Positions 11,945 through 22,570 are shown, numbered from the stretch's first letter. The stretch: DNA of 64,000 bases from Gnetum montanum (GCA_015680685.1 MNCI01015802.1:896478-960477), one strand, 5' to 3'. The notes: generated by a model not told the origin, from the letters alone. Numbers and translations: made by a program.

Positions 11945-12059
11945 TATAGTAGCATTCTCACCTATCTCCTTACACAACAAACACCACAAGGGTTTGATGC
12001 TAAAAAGAAACAACAGTTTCTTCTCTATCCAAGTATTTTATGGAAATCAATGGACAGCT

Positions 12060-13224
12060 TTACAAAGTATGTTTTGATGGCTTGGTCCAATGGTGTGTTC
12101 CCGATGTAGATCCACTACGAGTTCTCCAAGATGCTCATGAGAGTCCTTGTGGGGGTCATTACACTGGGAAATGAACAACCATTAAGATCTTGCTTGCAAG
12201 ATATTATTGGCCTACATTGTTCCAGGATGTCCATCATTTCATCCAATCTTGTGAGCACTACCAACATGATGGGGGGATGATTGCTAGAATGGAGGGTTGA
12301 CAACAATGGATTCAACCTTTAGAACCCTTTGACATTTGGGGAATTGATTTTATGGGGCTGATTATACCAATGTCCAATGAAAAAGGTTATATTATCATTG
12401 TCGTTGATTACCTTACAAAATGGGCAGAAGTAGCTACTGTTAAGGATTGTACATCATCTACAGCTGCATAATTTATTCAACAACAAATCGTAACTAGGTT
12501 TGGTGTGCCTCGTGCACTTATTTCAGACAATGGTACACACTTCACAAGTGTAACTTTTGAAAAATTAATGCAACGCTTAGGGGTTGAGCACAAACTAACT
12601 ACACCATATCACCCCCAAGCAAACGGTCAAGCTGAAGTCACCAACAGGGAGATTACGAAAATATTGACAAGAACCATTAGCAAGTTTAGGCGAGACTGGA
12701 GCACTAAACTAAACGATGCTCTTTAGGCGTACTACTCCACATGGAAACTCCCTATAGGCTACTCTCCCTATGAGTTAGTGTATGGTAAATTACCAACGCT
12801 TCCCATTCAAACTGAGCTCCGTACACTATCCATGACATGTGACCTCAACCTTGACCTCGATCTAGCACAAAAATAATAGTTGATGATCCTTAACCTGCTA
12901 GATGAGAACTGATTGACCACCCTATCATCTAATGAATTGCACAAGGCCTTCAATAAACAATATCATGACCTAAGAATTAGGAAAGTTAAATATCAACCGG
13001 AAGATAAGGTTCTCTACTAGAATCCCACACATGTGCCACAACGTGCCAAATTTCAAATGCTGTCGAAAGGACCTTATGTCATTCATGCAACTTTTCCTTC
13101 AGGGGCCATGATGATATACAAACTTGAGAACTCAGATAAGAAACTATTGGTCAAAATCCAACAAACCAAACCTTTCCATGAGCTTAAAATAGCCAGTACT
13201 CATACTACCTTTGTTGGTGGATAA
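12060..13224 (+). pseudogene. Integrase of element B
   Basis: The N-terminal zinc region (about 12120-12290) reads VLQDAHESPCGGH and later SCEHYQHDGG, so the HHCC motif has lost a Cys. The catalytic core shows all three acidic residues: GIDFMG (D), ISDNGTHFTS (D) and NGQAEVTNREI (E), followed by LPIGYSPYELVYGKLP. The C-terminal part ends PFHELKIASTHTTFVGG at 13224. Stops lie at 12172, 12298, 12470, 12724 and around 12876-12912. No chromodomain. It would insert the DNA copy into the host genome. Confidence 0.9.
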
Positions 13225-15190
13225 CCTTGCTCGCTATTTCAGATCTCCTTCTTCCAACTCAGTCGTGGCGGAGATGGCCACCTATGCCAACCATTCTAAG
13301 CCCTTAGCCCTTTTTGTATTTTTTTGTTTTACACATTTTTTCAATCTTTCTTATTTTTGTTTTTGTTTTACACCATCGTTCACATTTTTACTATTTCTTT
13401 GTTTGGTTGATTTACTTTCATTCATCATACAATAAGTTCTCTTGATGGTGGATTGAATTATATATTATTGATTGCTAATGTTTGGTTTTTACCTTTGAAT
13501 TATGATGTTGATATTATGATATGGTTCTTTTGATAAAACAGGCAATGAGTCCACGTCGTCCATTCATCTATTCAACTCTGTGGTCTCCCTTAGCTTGGAA
13601 TTGTATAGTCCCTTTTTTCTAATCAATTTCTTAATAAATTGGTGGCTTGGTATTTTTCAAACTAAAGGAAGGACTTAATGGTTGAAAAGGATGTGACTTC
13701 AAGGGGATTCGATGCATTTGTGTTGGCCATTCTCTTGGGTCCTTGGATGCTTTTTCTTGGGTTTTTTGCCATTATGCCATCGATCAAATATCAGGAAGCT
13801 AAGTGAATAAAAATAAGTCTTTGCATGGTGTGGTTCTCAAGCAAAAAATAAAAAATAAAAATAAAAGAAAAGAAAAGTGGGAATTCAAAGCACACCCCTT
13901 AGACATAATAAAGAAATATGGGCTACAAGCATTGGTTATGGCACTGGAAAGACATGTTACCCATGCCTGAAGGTTCCCTCTAACTAAGGCTCTTTCTCGC
14001 TTCTTGCTTCTCCATATCGCTCTCCTTGGAATGGTGGTGACTCTTTGTGAAGGCATTCTTGTTGCTTTAAGAGGATGGATTGGCCAAGTGTATTGATGCG
14101 AGGTCACTGAGTGAGGTTGGTTTGAGTCTAGATTTGGAATGAATTCTACTTAGTCACATTAACCATGACATACACAAGGGACTTTACACAACTTTGCTCT
14201 TGGGATTCCATTCCATTTCTACTCTCCATCTTTCTTTCTATTTTCCACCTCATTGCCAGTTTTATGATTAGTCCATATCTTGGTTGATGCATTTTTTTTC
14301 TTTGGTAAATTCTTGTGGATATGTTTTTTAACTTTTCCTTCCAAATGACATTCCTAAAGCCTACAGACTCTTTGGTTTGTGGGTTTGTCAGGGCATAAAG
14401 AGAATAAGTTTGCTTTGGGGAGGATCCATTGGCATTCCTTTTTGGTACAATTGTTAAGTTCTTTTCCTTAAACATTCTCTGCAATCAACCATTTCTCATT
14501 TCATCCCCATCTTTGACATCCACTTTATTGGCGTTGCCATTGTTATTTTTTCCATCTTTCTTGTTCCTTATATTTTTCCATCTTATTGCTACTAGAGGTT
14601 TGCTCTTAGTTGTGGGGGCCCTCGCACAAATTTTTCAATTTCTCCATTCTACTACTTGCCTAACCCCTACACTGTGGGTAGTTATCAGTAATAAACCTCT
14701 AACCCAATTTCTGCTATAATCACAACCCAGCCAATGCACTTTATATCAAGGCAAGGTGTTAATTGCATTGTAGCTTACTTATCCTTGCTCATTTGTGACT
14801 ATGTTGTGTGTGTAGATGGCGAGTACACGAACTATGAACTAGAATAGGAGGAAGCACTTGAGATGGACTGGAGCTGAAACGTTTACACCAGGAACAAGTC
14901 TGGTCACATGGCTATGGATAAACAACGGAAGGCACAATCTCGACATTAGCAGCAACATGCCTTATTTTCTTTTCTGCCTCTTTCTCTTCAAGTTGTCAAG
15001 TGAAGGTCTGGATGTCATCCATATACAGTGTTCACCACAAAGGGTGTGAACACCAATGTTGTAATATGTTTGTCGATTCGTTCACCGGGCACTGAGTCTA
15101 TTATTCCCTGTCACTATCAATTCTCATTCAGTCAATAATCCCATACCTTCTCAATATTTTATAAGGAACTCAAGGATGAATTTTCATTTA
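13225..15190 (+). other. Non-coding 3' spacer of element B
   Basis: Nearly 2 kb without a credible ORF; the frames at 13211-13435, 13799-14107, 14146-14484 and 14429-14719 change between copies. The sequence is colinear with the A and G spacers, including the tactttggggaggatcc block at 14413. A purine motif ctcagtcgtggcggagatgg lies just after pol (13258-13277). Confidence 0.65.
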
Positions 15191-15202
15191 GCCGTGGGGG
15201 TA
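15191..15202 (+). promoter_or_regulatory. Polypurine tract of element B
   Basis: gccgtgggggta directly before the LTR start TGATGAG; same position and sequence type as in A, C and G. Confidence 0.8.
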
Positions 15203-15672
15203 TGATGAGCTGCAATATCGTGTCCACGATATCACGTACGCGATCTCGTGACCTTCCATGCAATATCATGTACACAATATTGTGGCCTGCATTGTTGCTT
15301 ATAAATAAGAGGCAGACACACTTGGTTTGCATAGTTAGTCTTAATCCCTTACCCAAACTCTTGCCTTTTCTCCCTCTCAGAGTTAGAATTATTTCTGCGT
15401 GCCCGCAGTAGAAGTCATAAAGTGAACAGATCTTTATTCAAGCATTGTGTATATGAGCACATCTTGTGTACGACAATAAAGACGAACTTTGTGATAAACC
15501 TTGCAACATTTAGAATAGATTAATTAATGTCAATTACTGTTACTTAATGCTTTTCTTAGTTAATTAATGATTCTCTCTCACCCTACAACTCTCCTAAGTA
15601 AGCACACATAGTACGATCATTCGAGCATGCGTGTAACACTTGGTAACCCAGTAACGATTAGCATTTGGTAAT
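15203..15672 (+). repeat. Truncated 3' LTR of element B
   Basis: Starts TGATGAGCTGCAATATCG and follows the 5' LTR through the TATA box (tataaataag, 15299-15308), gtgcccgcag, aataaagacg and gcatttggtaat, then stops matching. The last 330 bp or so of the LTR are absent and LINE sequence follows. Its promoter points toward the 3' end of the receptor kinase. Confidence 0.88.
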
Positions 15673-16143
15673 TCAAAGAGAATTCAGTTGGAAAAGGTAA
15701 TATTATTGAGAAAGCCTAGTTCACGACAGTGAAGTTGAACATTACTAGCAATAGAGCATTTCATACCGTAGTCAAATTCATTATAGTTTGTGTTTTGATA
15801 CCAAGCATCTAGACGACATTTCCAAATAAAGAAGATAATCTCAAATAGGAGGATTTTCCAGGCTTTTTGAAGGTGACGCTTAACACAATCATCTTGAAGG
15901 ATACATTGAGGAAAACGAATAGAATGATTAGGAAGGAAGACTTGGAGAGATTGACACCATTTCCAAATGTATTGAGAGAATGAACAATCCCAAAAGACGT
16001 GTTGAAAAGAATCATCCGCTTTACAAATGGGGCATTTAGGATGATCAATTCCTAACAAATGAAGCCTATGGACTTCTGGACATAGGTCATCATGATTTGG
16101 TAAACAAATACCTTCTTTCTAGGAACCCAATACAATGAAACCT
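15673..16143 (-). mobile_element. LINE fragment: C-terminal zinc-binding region of a non-LTR reverse transcriptase
   Basis: The minus-strand frame ending at 15684 reads HHxx-rich LCPEVHRLHLLGIDHPKCPIC, then DDSFQHVFWDCSFSQYIWKW, then KILLFEIIFFIWKCRLD. This is the zf-RVT type tail of plant LINE polyproteins (CPxC, H, C pattern, then an F.WK motif). The frame extends upstream to a TAG near 16113. Nothing of the RT core is present. It begins about 35 bp past the kinase stop codon and ends at the broken LTR of element B. Confidence 0.75.
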
Positions 16144-16177
16144 GAAAATTTAGTCAGGTCTTTGCTGTTCAAATCAG

Positions 16178-17575
16178 TCAAACTGTAGAGAGGGTAAGAA
16201 ATTCAACCTCTCTGTTAAATGGATTATCTGGGTAAAAACTAATGTGAGCAGGTTCAGAGCACAGCATGCTTAAACGTTCATCATCCATAGTTCCCATCAT
16301 GGATTGCAATGATGTCATCCATGATGTCGGAGACAACAGCTGAGCCAGAAAGCTCTCAATATTGATCATGTTGGGTCTTGTATTGGGATCTGCAGATGTG
16401 CACCACAGTCCTAAAATAGCCAAACCCTCCATGGCTCTCTCTTCATGTTCATCCTCTGCAATAGCAGCAGCTTCATGTTCATCTTTTCTATACACTATCT
16501 CAGTCAGCCTCTGCCTCCGTCCCTCTTTGCTCCCTTGAATGGTTTTTGAAACCCATTTTCTGAGAGTGTTATTACCACAGAACATGGGATGAGTAGGACT
16601 CATGCGAGTCAGCACTTCTAGAACCACAACTCCAAAACTGTACACGTCTCCTTTGGTTGACAAACTGCCTGCAATCCCATACTCTGTTGGCAAAACCCAC
16701 AATTAAGATGAGTCGGTGATCATCATGGATTTCTTATTGTTTGAAACCAGAAATTACAGTAGAGAGAATAAGGTGAGTGAAACTTTACCAGGAGCCACAT
16801 AACCTACGGTGCCAGGCAAATACATGGTTGTATATGCATGATAAACGCAAGGAAGGGGGCATGGACCCAAGAGCTGAGCCAGTCCAAAATCAGTGAGACG
16901 AGGAACCATTTCTGAATCCAGAAGCACATTCTTGGGTTTGATATCACAATGTACCACCGGAGGTGAACAGTCATGGTGCAGATAACAGAGCCCAGATGCC
17001 AATCCATGAAGAATCTGCACTCGTCTCTGCATACTTAGTTTGACAAGACGCCCAACATCATCATCATGTGCGTGCAGAAGGCTATCAAGATTGCCATTTG
17101 GCATGAGTTCCATTATCAGTGCCTTGAAATCCTGCCCATCTGATACAGCTCCCAGGAAACTCACCAAATTCCTGTGACGAGCCAGGCGCAGAGCCTTGCA
17201 TTCCGTTGCAAAGCTTTTCTCTGCAATTTCTCCCAAATCTTGGTTGAATACCTTCACTGCTATTTGCGTTCCCGACAGTATGTAGCCCCTGTACACTCGG
17301 GAATAGTTTCCTTTCCCGATCAAGTTGTCGTCGCTGAAATTTGCTGTGATCCTGCTCAGATCCTCCCTTGACAGCCCTATAAATTGCTCCCTCACCACGC
17401 ATTCTGCCTCTGCCTGCTCGAACGCTGTAAATTTCTTATTCCTTCGCCATTGCAACACGGCAAATGCTGTGAGAACGACTGTTAAAATGCTGCAAACCAG
17501 AATTGCACCATGTTCGATGACAGAGACTACCTTTTCGGTGTTTGTATGCTGATTCATTTCAACCTTTTTTGGGCA
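16178..17575 (-). CDS. LRR-RLK, part 2: transmembrane segment and non-RD kinase (two exons)
   Basis: Exons 17575-16789 and 16683-16178 join across a 105-bp intron to restore the APE motif (P then E, then YGIAGSLSTKGDVYSFG). A membrane span (AILVCSILTVVLTAFAVLQW) is followed by a basic stop-transfer RRNKK. Kinase motifs: GKGNYSRVYRG (Gly loop), IAVKVF (Lys), ATECKAL (Glu), VVHCDIKPKNVLL (catalytic loop), TDFGLAQ, then CT..DP..RPNM. HCD instead of HRD makes it a non-RD kinase, the class of plant immune receptors such as FLS2, EFR and XA21. All catalytic residues are present. It is out of frame with the ectodomain by one base. The short C-terminal tail ends FLTLSTV. Confidence 0.88.
16684..16788 (-). 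other. Intron of the LRR-RLK kinase
   Basis: The donor is CTG/GTAAAG and the acceptor TTTTGCCAACAG/AG. Removal rejoins the codon GAG of the APE motif without a frame change. Length 105 bp. The intron is phase 1. Confidence 0.92.
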
Positions 17576-19697
17576 AACAGCTTCCACAGAGTTTGGGGTT
17601 TTTCAGAAACGATTCTTTGGTAAGTCGTTTGAAGGAGCCTTGACATTCAACTGCACCTTCAAAATTGTTGCTAGAGAAGTTGAGGAACTCAAGGTAACTG
17701 AGTTCATAAATTGAATTTGGCAATGAACCTGTGAAGTTGTTTACCGAGAGATCAATAACCTCCAGTACAACGAGCCCGGATAACTTGGCCAGGGAACCAG
17801 TGAAAGAGTTGAAAGACAGGTTCATGATTTTGATGCTGAGCCACCGTGTCATCTGTTCTGTGATATTGCCGGAGAGTTTGTTGTTTGACAGATCAATGCA
17901 CTCTGCCAATTCCATTCTTCCTATTGCAGCAGGCACTTGCCCATTGAGAGCATTGTTAGACAAATTGAAACAATCGTGAATGTTCTGAAGATTTGCAACT
18001 TGTTCCGGAATTTGACCGGACAATCTATTACCTGATAAATCAAGAGTTTCGAGAAGCAGACATTCCCCAATCTCTGGGGGAATCTGGGAGGAAAAGTTAT
18101 TTCTGCTCAATGACAAGCCACGCAAATTTTGCAAGGCAGAAATGAAGGTTGGAATGGGGCCAGACAAGTTATTAGCATCAAGATACAGATACGTCAGGCT
18201 TTGATTCATCCTAACAAACTCGCTGGGAATAGAACCATAAAACCTATTGTCAGATAGATTCAGCTCTTGCAGAGCTGTCATTTTGGCCAGGGAGGCTGGA
18301 ATTTCTCCTCCAAGTTTGTTACTGGATAAATCCAAGATCACTAACGACGACAAGTTCCATGTAGCATCTGCTATGTTGCCATTGACGAAATTCTCAGACA
18401 GTGTCAAAAATTGAAGACTCCTCCCAAGCTTTCCTAGTTCCGAGGGCAGAGCTCCTGTGAGATTATTGTGGTCTAGGTGCAACCTATACAGGTTGGAGCA
18501 ATTTGACAGTGCTTTGAGCTCAGAAATTTCCCCATTGGAACCCATCAATCCAATTTCAAATTCATTGTAACTGAGGTCCAGTGATTCCAGCATAGAAAAT
18601 CTGCTAAAGTACAACGGAATGTGACCTTGAATGAAATTATGAGCCAGTGCCAAGCGGGTCATACCTGTGATATTAGCGAAAGAAGGTGGAATGATTCCTG
18701 TAAGCCTGTTTCCAGACAAGGACAAAATCTTCAGCTTTGTAAGTCTGCGCCCAATTTGCAGCGGAATGCGTCCTCCAATCTTATTCTCTGACAATTGCAA
18801 CGATTCCAATCTGGTGCAGTTGAGAATCCCTTGGACGATTTCTCCAGAAATCATGTTATACGTGACATCAAGACTGCGGAGGCTTGCAAGGGAACCAATG
18901 CAATCAGGCAGGGTCCCGGTGAACTTGTTCTGAGACAGATCCACAGAAGCCAATCGAGTCCAGTTGCAAAGAAAGGAGGGAATGATGCCAGTGTGCCCGT
19001 TTGCATAAACTGAAAGATCTTGCAGACTCTCTAAATTTGCCAGAACAGGAAGCTTTCCACCAAGCATACGGTTTCTGGAGAGGCGCAGATAAACGAGTTT
19101 AGAAAGCCGGCCAATAGAAGTAGGAATGCCGCCGGTCAGTTTGTTTTGAGAAAGATCAAGACCCACAAGCGTTGAAATGTTGCCAATTTCATGGGGGATG
19201 GAACCGCTGATGGTGTTTTGCTGCAGAACCAAATGCTTCAGAGCTGCGAAGCGCCCAAACGAGGGAGGAATGGATCCGGCAAAGGTATTTGAGCTGAGAT
19301 TCAGAACTTGCAGCGAAGAAAGATCGGCTATCTCAGGAGCAAGGCTGCCCACAAGTTTTTTGCCGGGCAAAATGATCCGTTCCACTTGTCCATGATGGAG
19401 TTGAGAACAGAAAACGCCTGTCCAGTTGCAGGGATCTGCAGATTGTTGAGACCAATTTGCTGTTACATGATAAGGATCCTCCGTTATCCCGCTTTTGAAC
19501 GCTAACAAAGCCTGCATGTCTTGCTGCTGCTGCGGCAGGCTCACACACGGAGTGGTACTGAAACATGAACAAACAAGAATCATGGTAACGACTGTCGTTA
19601 CTGTTATTTTGGGTGTGTTGTGTGTTGTTTCAGGAGCAGAGCTGCGTTGCACAGACATTTTGGCATCATCATCATCATCATGGTTAGGGTTCATCAT
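17559..19697 (-). CDS. LRR-RLK, part 1: secreted leucine-rich-repeat ectodomain
   Basis: The first ATG is at 19697; the frame can be read four codons further up, but only from GTG. An Asp run (HDDDDD) precedes a hydrophobic leader (TVVTMILVCSCFSTTPC), so translation from a later Met such as MSVQRSS would give a neater signal peptide. Then comes an LRRNT domain (MQALLAFKSGITEDP to DPCNWTGVFC) and about 24 LRRs of the plant extracellular type (LxxLDLSxNxLxGxIP), ending LKNPKLCGSC. One island-like longer repeat (ELKALSNCSN) lies near repeat 12. The frame ends in TGA just after LPKKG, caused by an A6 run; the kinase follows at +1. It would bind a ligand at the cell surface. The ligand is unknown. 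It resembles the At2g24130/FLS2-type group. Confidence 0.88.
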   Translation of the reverse strand: MMNPNHDDDDDAKMSVQRSSAPETTHNTPKITVTTVVTMILVCSCFSTTPCVSLPQQQQDMQALLAFKSGITEDPYHVTANWSQQSADPCNWTGVFCSQLHHGQVERIILPGKKLVGSLAPEIADLSSLQVLNLSSNTFAGSIPPSFGRFAALKHLVLQQNTISGSIPHEIGNISTLVGLDLSQNKLTGGIPTSIGRLSKLVYLRLSRNRMLGGKLPVLANLESLQDLSVYANGHTGIIPSFLCNWTRLASVDLSQNKFTGTLPDCIGSLASLRSLDVTYNMISGEIVQGILNCTRLESLQLSENKIGGRIPLQIGRRLTKLKILSLSGNRLTGIIPPSFANITGMTRLALAHNFIQGHIPLYFSRFSMLESLDLSYNEFEIGLMGSNGEISELKALSNCSNLYRLHLDHNNLTGALPSELGKLGRSLQFLTLSENFVNGNIADATWNLSSLVILDLSSNKLGGEIPASLAKMTALQELNLSDNRFYGSIPSEFVRMNQSLTYLYLDANNLSGPIPTFISALQNLRGLSLSRNNFSSQIPPEIGECLLLETLDLSGNRLSGQIPEQVANLQNIHDCFNLSNNALNGQVPAAIGRMELAECIDLSNNKLSGNITEQMTRWLSIKIMNLSFNSFTGSLAKLSGLVVLEVIDLSVNNFTGSLPNSIYELSYLEFLNFSSNNFEGAVECQGSFKRLTKESFLKNPKLCGSCLPKKG
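17565..17570 (-). other. Frameshift site in the LRR-RLK (A6 homopolymer)
   Basis: On the minus strand the context is TGCCCAAAAAAGGTTGA. The LRR frame reads CCC AAA AAA GGT TGA. With one A fewer it would run on through GTT GAA ATG into the membrane span and kinase. The rest of both parts is free of stops, so the defect is either very recent or a sequencing error. Confidence 0.85.
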
Positions 19698-19843
19698 GTT
19701 GGCTCTCACTCAGATACACACAGACGGACGCAACGCTGCGGCCTCGTTTTAACTCCCCCTCCTTGGAGGGGGGCACATGAAGCCAAGTTAATAATAATAA
19801 TAATAATAATTTATTTTGTAGTCCAGTCAATGAGCATAATAAC
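19698..19843 (-). promoter_or_regulatory. Short 5' flank of the LRR-RLK
   Basis: About 145 bp lie between the ATG and the broken LTR of element C. They contain an inverted pair ccctccttggagggg (19758-19772) and a TAA/ATA repeat (19788-19813). I see no clear TATA box. Any native distal promoter has been displaced or replaced by the retrotransposon. Confidence 0.45.
19788..19813. repeat. (ATA)n microsatellite
   Basis: Eight ataa/taa trinucleotide units in the 5' flank of the receptor kinase. Confidence 0.85.
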
Positions 19844-20268
19844 TTACCAAGTAATCACACTTAAATGCTCGTGATCAAGTCGTATTCATTCCGCGTTACT
19901 AGGAGATAAGGGTGAAGAAGATGTTAACTAAGAAAGCAATAAATAATAATTAAATAAATAATTAAGCTAAGTGGATGCTGCAATGATGAAGTAATCTCGA
20001 TCTTTATTGTTGGTCATGTGTGTGTCCAAGTACGTCACACTCGAGTAAGGATGTCGTACAATTACAATCACCACACTGCGGGCATGCACTAGGAGAGAAG
20101 GGTGAGAGAAGAACTACTTAAAATTAACATTTAAAAGAAATTCTAAAAACTAAGAGCTCCCTCCTCACATCTGTCTACCTCTTATTTATAGATGAGGAGA
20201 TAGGTTGTGATATCGTGTACGTGATATCATGTATGCAATATCGCGGCCAATAAAATGATAACTCATCA
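19844..20268 (-). repeat. Truncated 3' LTR of element C, upstream of the LRR-RLK
   Basis: The high end CTCATCA (20268) adjoins the polypurine tract. The match to the 5' LTR runs down to about 19844, where the last 385 bp or so (the R/U5 end) are missing. The TATA box is intact: the minus strand reads CTATAAATAAGAGG at about 20195-20182, and points at the receptor kinase. Confidence 0.88.
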
Positions 20269-20281
20269 TACCCCCACGACT
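20269..20281 (-). promoter_or_regulatory. Polypurine tract of element C
   Basis: The minus strand reads GTCGTGGGGGTA directly before TGATGAG. Confidence 0.82.
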
Positions 20282-20479
20282 GAATGAAAACTCATCCTCA
20301 AGTTACAGTGAGAACAAGCTCCATTGATTACACAGTGGATAGGTATGGGATTATTGACTGGTGAGAATGGGATCATGCTGTAGTGTCGTATCAGAACAAA
20401 ATTGAAACACAACACAAAGAATGCAAAAGAAAATCCTATAGCTACAAAATTGATGGAACTCATGTAGTTCCTGATGGCA

Positions 20480-22570
20480 GTGGCTCCTCCATGGGTGCCT
20501 TTCTGTTGTTTTGTGCTCAAGGTCTTAGGACTTGATGGCATTGAAGTATGGCCTGGAGTTTCTCCTCTTCGGTTCAGGGATCCTGTGCCATCCATGCTAA
20601 TGTTCCGATGTTTGATGAAGTCGGCACCTCCAATGGGCAGGGTAGTTGTGGAAACATTTGATTTGCCTTGACATACCAAGCTGCAAACACTCGTCGTTCC
20701 TCCTCGTAGGCTCTGGATTTGTCTCTGTATTCTTGAAAATCTACAAGTCATCAAGCTAAGTCTGTTGCAACACCCTTTTTTCCCTAGTAGCCTGCTTTAA
20801 CCACCTCAAGTTTAGAATTTTCAATCTCTAGTTTTTGCAATATCTTCTTGCGTTCTGCAAATTCTGTTTCATATTTGATGTAGGCGGTGGCTACTTGTTG
20901 CTCGAGCTCCGTTCTTGAGCACCTTGCTGTTAACATGACAAGGTTAGCATACCGCAAGTTTGCCAACTCCATGTATTCTATAAGATCTTCGATCTGCAGG
21001 TCCTGGTTCTTAACTTCCACCTGGTGGACAAATGCATATGTGTCCACTATGGCCCATCAATCAGTGTGTTGAGCACTAATAACGTTGATGTGGGCCTTGG
21101 CCATATGGATCTCCTTCTCAATGATTTGTTTGTACATTCCCACCTAGTCCCATAAGTGCTCCTTGAGCTTTTCATGCCGTTTAGCCTCATTTTGCCACAC
21201 GCTTATTTCGATAGCCATCTTCTGGCGGATGGTGCGTACCTCCTCCATTGAGAGGGTTTGATTCTCCCTAGCTAAACGGTTCATGTCTTGGTTGACCTGG
21301 ATGAATTGTTCTCGCAACTGATGAACATGTTCTTCGAGAACATTCTTTTGCTTTTCCAAAGAGGTCAATTGAAGGTTGTCAGCAACAAGCTATTTTTTTT
21401 CCTTTTGTAAGGATCTTGAGTGTCTTGGTATGTGCATAAGTTTACGCTTGTGCTGCAGAGGCATCCCAAATGGCCTTCTCTTTTTCTTCTGCCACCTTCT
21501 TATTCTCCGTTAGTAGTTTGGTCAGTTGCTCAGTTTTGAAACTATCCAGTTGGTCTGCGAGAACGACTTGCAAAGGGTCCCGCTGTGCTGCTTGTAGGGT
21601 CACGAGCATTTCTTGTAATTTTTGCACCTCTACTTCAGCATGCTCAGCCCTCATCTCTATCAAGATCAGCTTCCCCTTGGTGGAAATGAGGTCTGATTAA
21701 ATTGTCATAACATCTTAAGGGATGTCAAACAAGGACGTCATTACTTGTCCTATTTGTAGCAATCGATCAAATACATCCTCATATTCTGCAAGAGTCATTG
21801 AGGTTCTGGCCAGAGTTTGAGCATCTTGTGCTCCTGTGAGATCTGCCGGTGGCACAACAGGTACATTGAACGATTCTTTAATGTGGTCTACGACCACTTC
21901 TGCGGCTTTCGCTACATCCTAGTGTTGCATGACCACCATTGTGGCCCCTTCACCAGTTTCTAATTGCACTTGGAATGACGCAGCGTTCCCTGAGATCTAT
22001 TGTGACCAAGTGCTCTCCCCTCCTCCTGTATGGATGGATACTTCACCCCTTGCACAATCCAAAGAAACCATGGACTGTATAGCATCGTCAATGACGCGGA
22101 AGAGATTCACATCATCACGACTTCCCCAACTAACCGTATTAGCGATGGCCCTAAGATGGCCCATCGACGGTTTGTAATCTTGTGACCACGGTGGTTGATC
22201 TTGGCCCGTGCTAGGCCCTACTTCTTGTTGTTGGCTAGGCCCTGTACTTGGAAGTTGGCTAGGTTGGAGGACATCATTTCAAGATGGCCCTGTTTTTTGT
22301 TCTTTTTCTTGTTCCAGTCCTAGCATCTCACTAGTGATTTTCCTTATGACTAGTGGCTTTAACAATTCAGCATATGAAGCATTTTGGGCTTTTTGGAGGA
22401 CATCATTAGTGTATCCTTTAATAACAGCACATTAGCACAGCTTCCTAATAAGGCAAGGGAAGGGCAACGCCATCTCCCCTGTCTTCCGTTCTTCGAACCT
22501 CCTCAAGATCTCCGTAAAGTATAGATGAGGCAGGTTAACATTAACCTTTCCCATCAACACTGCACCCGTA
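20480..22570 (-). pseudogene. Coiled-coil cargo ORF of element C (unknown function)
   Basis: Read across several stops and frame changes, the order is: LYFTEILRRFEERK and CLIRKLC, KGYTNDVLQKAQNASYAEL; a Gln/Ser/Pro linker; SQDYKPSMGHLRAIANTVSW; VDHIKESFNVP; AEYEDVFDRLLQIGQ; then long Glu/Lys/Gln-rich segments with heptad character (21663-21442, 21368-21144, 21047-20784); and a closing part VFAAWYVKANQMFPQLP and EEEKLQAILQCHQVLRP. The same order to about three quarters of its length occurs in element D. No gag, protease or polymerase motif is visible. The first block resembles the putative plant transposon protein family that I know from memory, which is a tentative link. I do not know its function. 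Confidence 0.7.

Larger units (their letters stand above)
6098..15672 (+). mobile_element. Element B: nearly complete Athila-like Ty3/gypsy retrotransposon
   Basis: Order: 5' LTR, primer site, gag, protease, reverse transcriptase, RNase H, integrase, non-coding spacer, polypurine tract, truncated 3' LTR; total about 9.6 kb. The RT-RNase H-integrase order marks Ty3/gypsy. The lack of a chromodomain, the tRNA-Asp-type primer site and the RT blocks QEGIVLGHKIS and GIEVDPKKIKVI fit the Athila-like branch. The LTRs differ by roughly one base in ten by eye, so the insertion is old. All ORFs are broken. Confidence 0.92.

Noticed and set aside
17560-17575. Programmed ribosomal frameshift at the A6 run of the receptor kinase
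   Set aside because: The shift needed is +1, and plant receptor kinases are not known to use one. A6 versus A5 read error or a null mutation explains it better.
17174-19752. Plus-strand ORFs opposite the receptor kinase
   Set aside because: Shadows of the LRR and kinase codons; no motif or consistent start.
20266-20754. 162-codon ORF at the end of element C as a separate membrane protein
   Set aside because: It is a shifted frame across the end of the cargo ORF and the polypurine tract, even reaching the LTR edge; the other frame continues the coiled-coil protein (VFAAWYVKANQMF).
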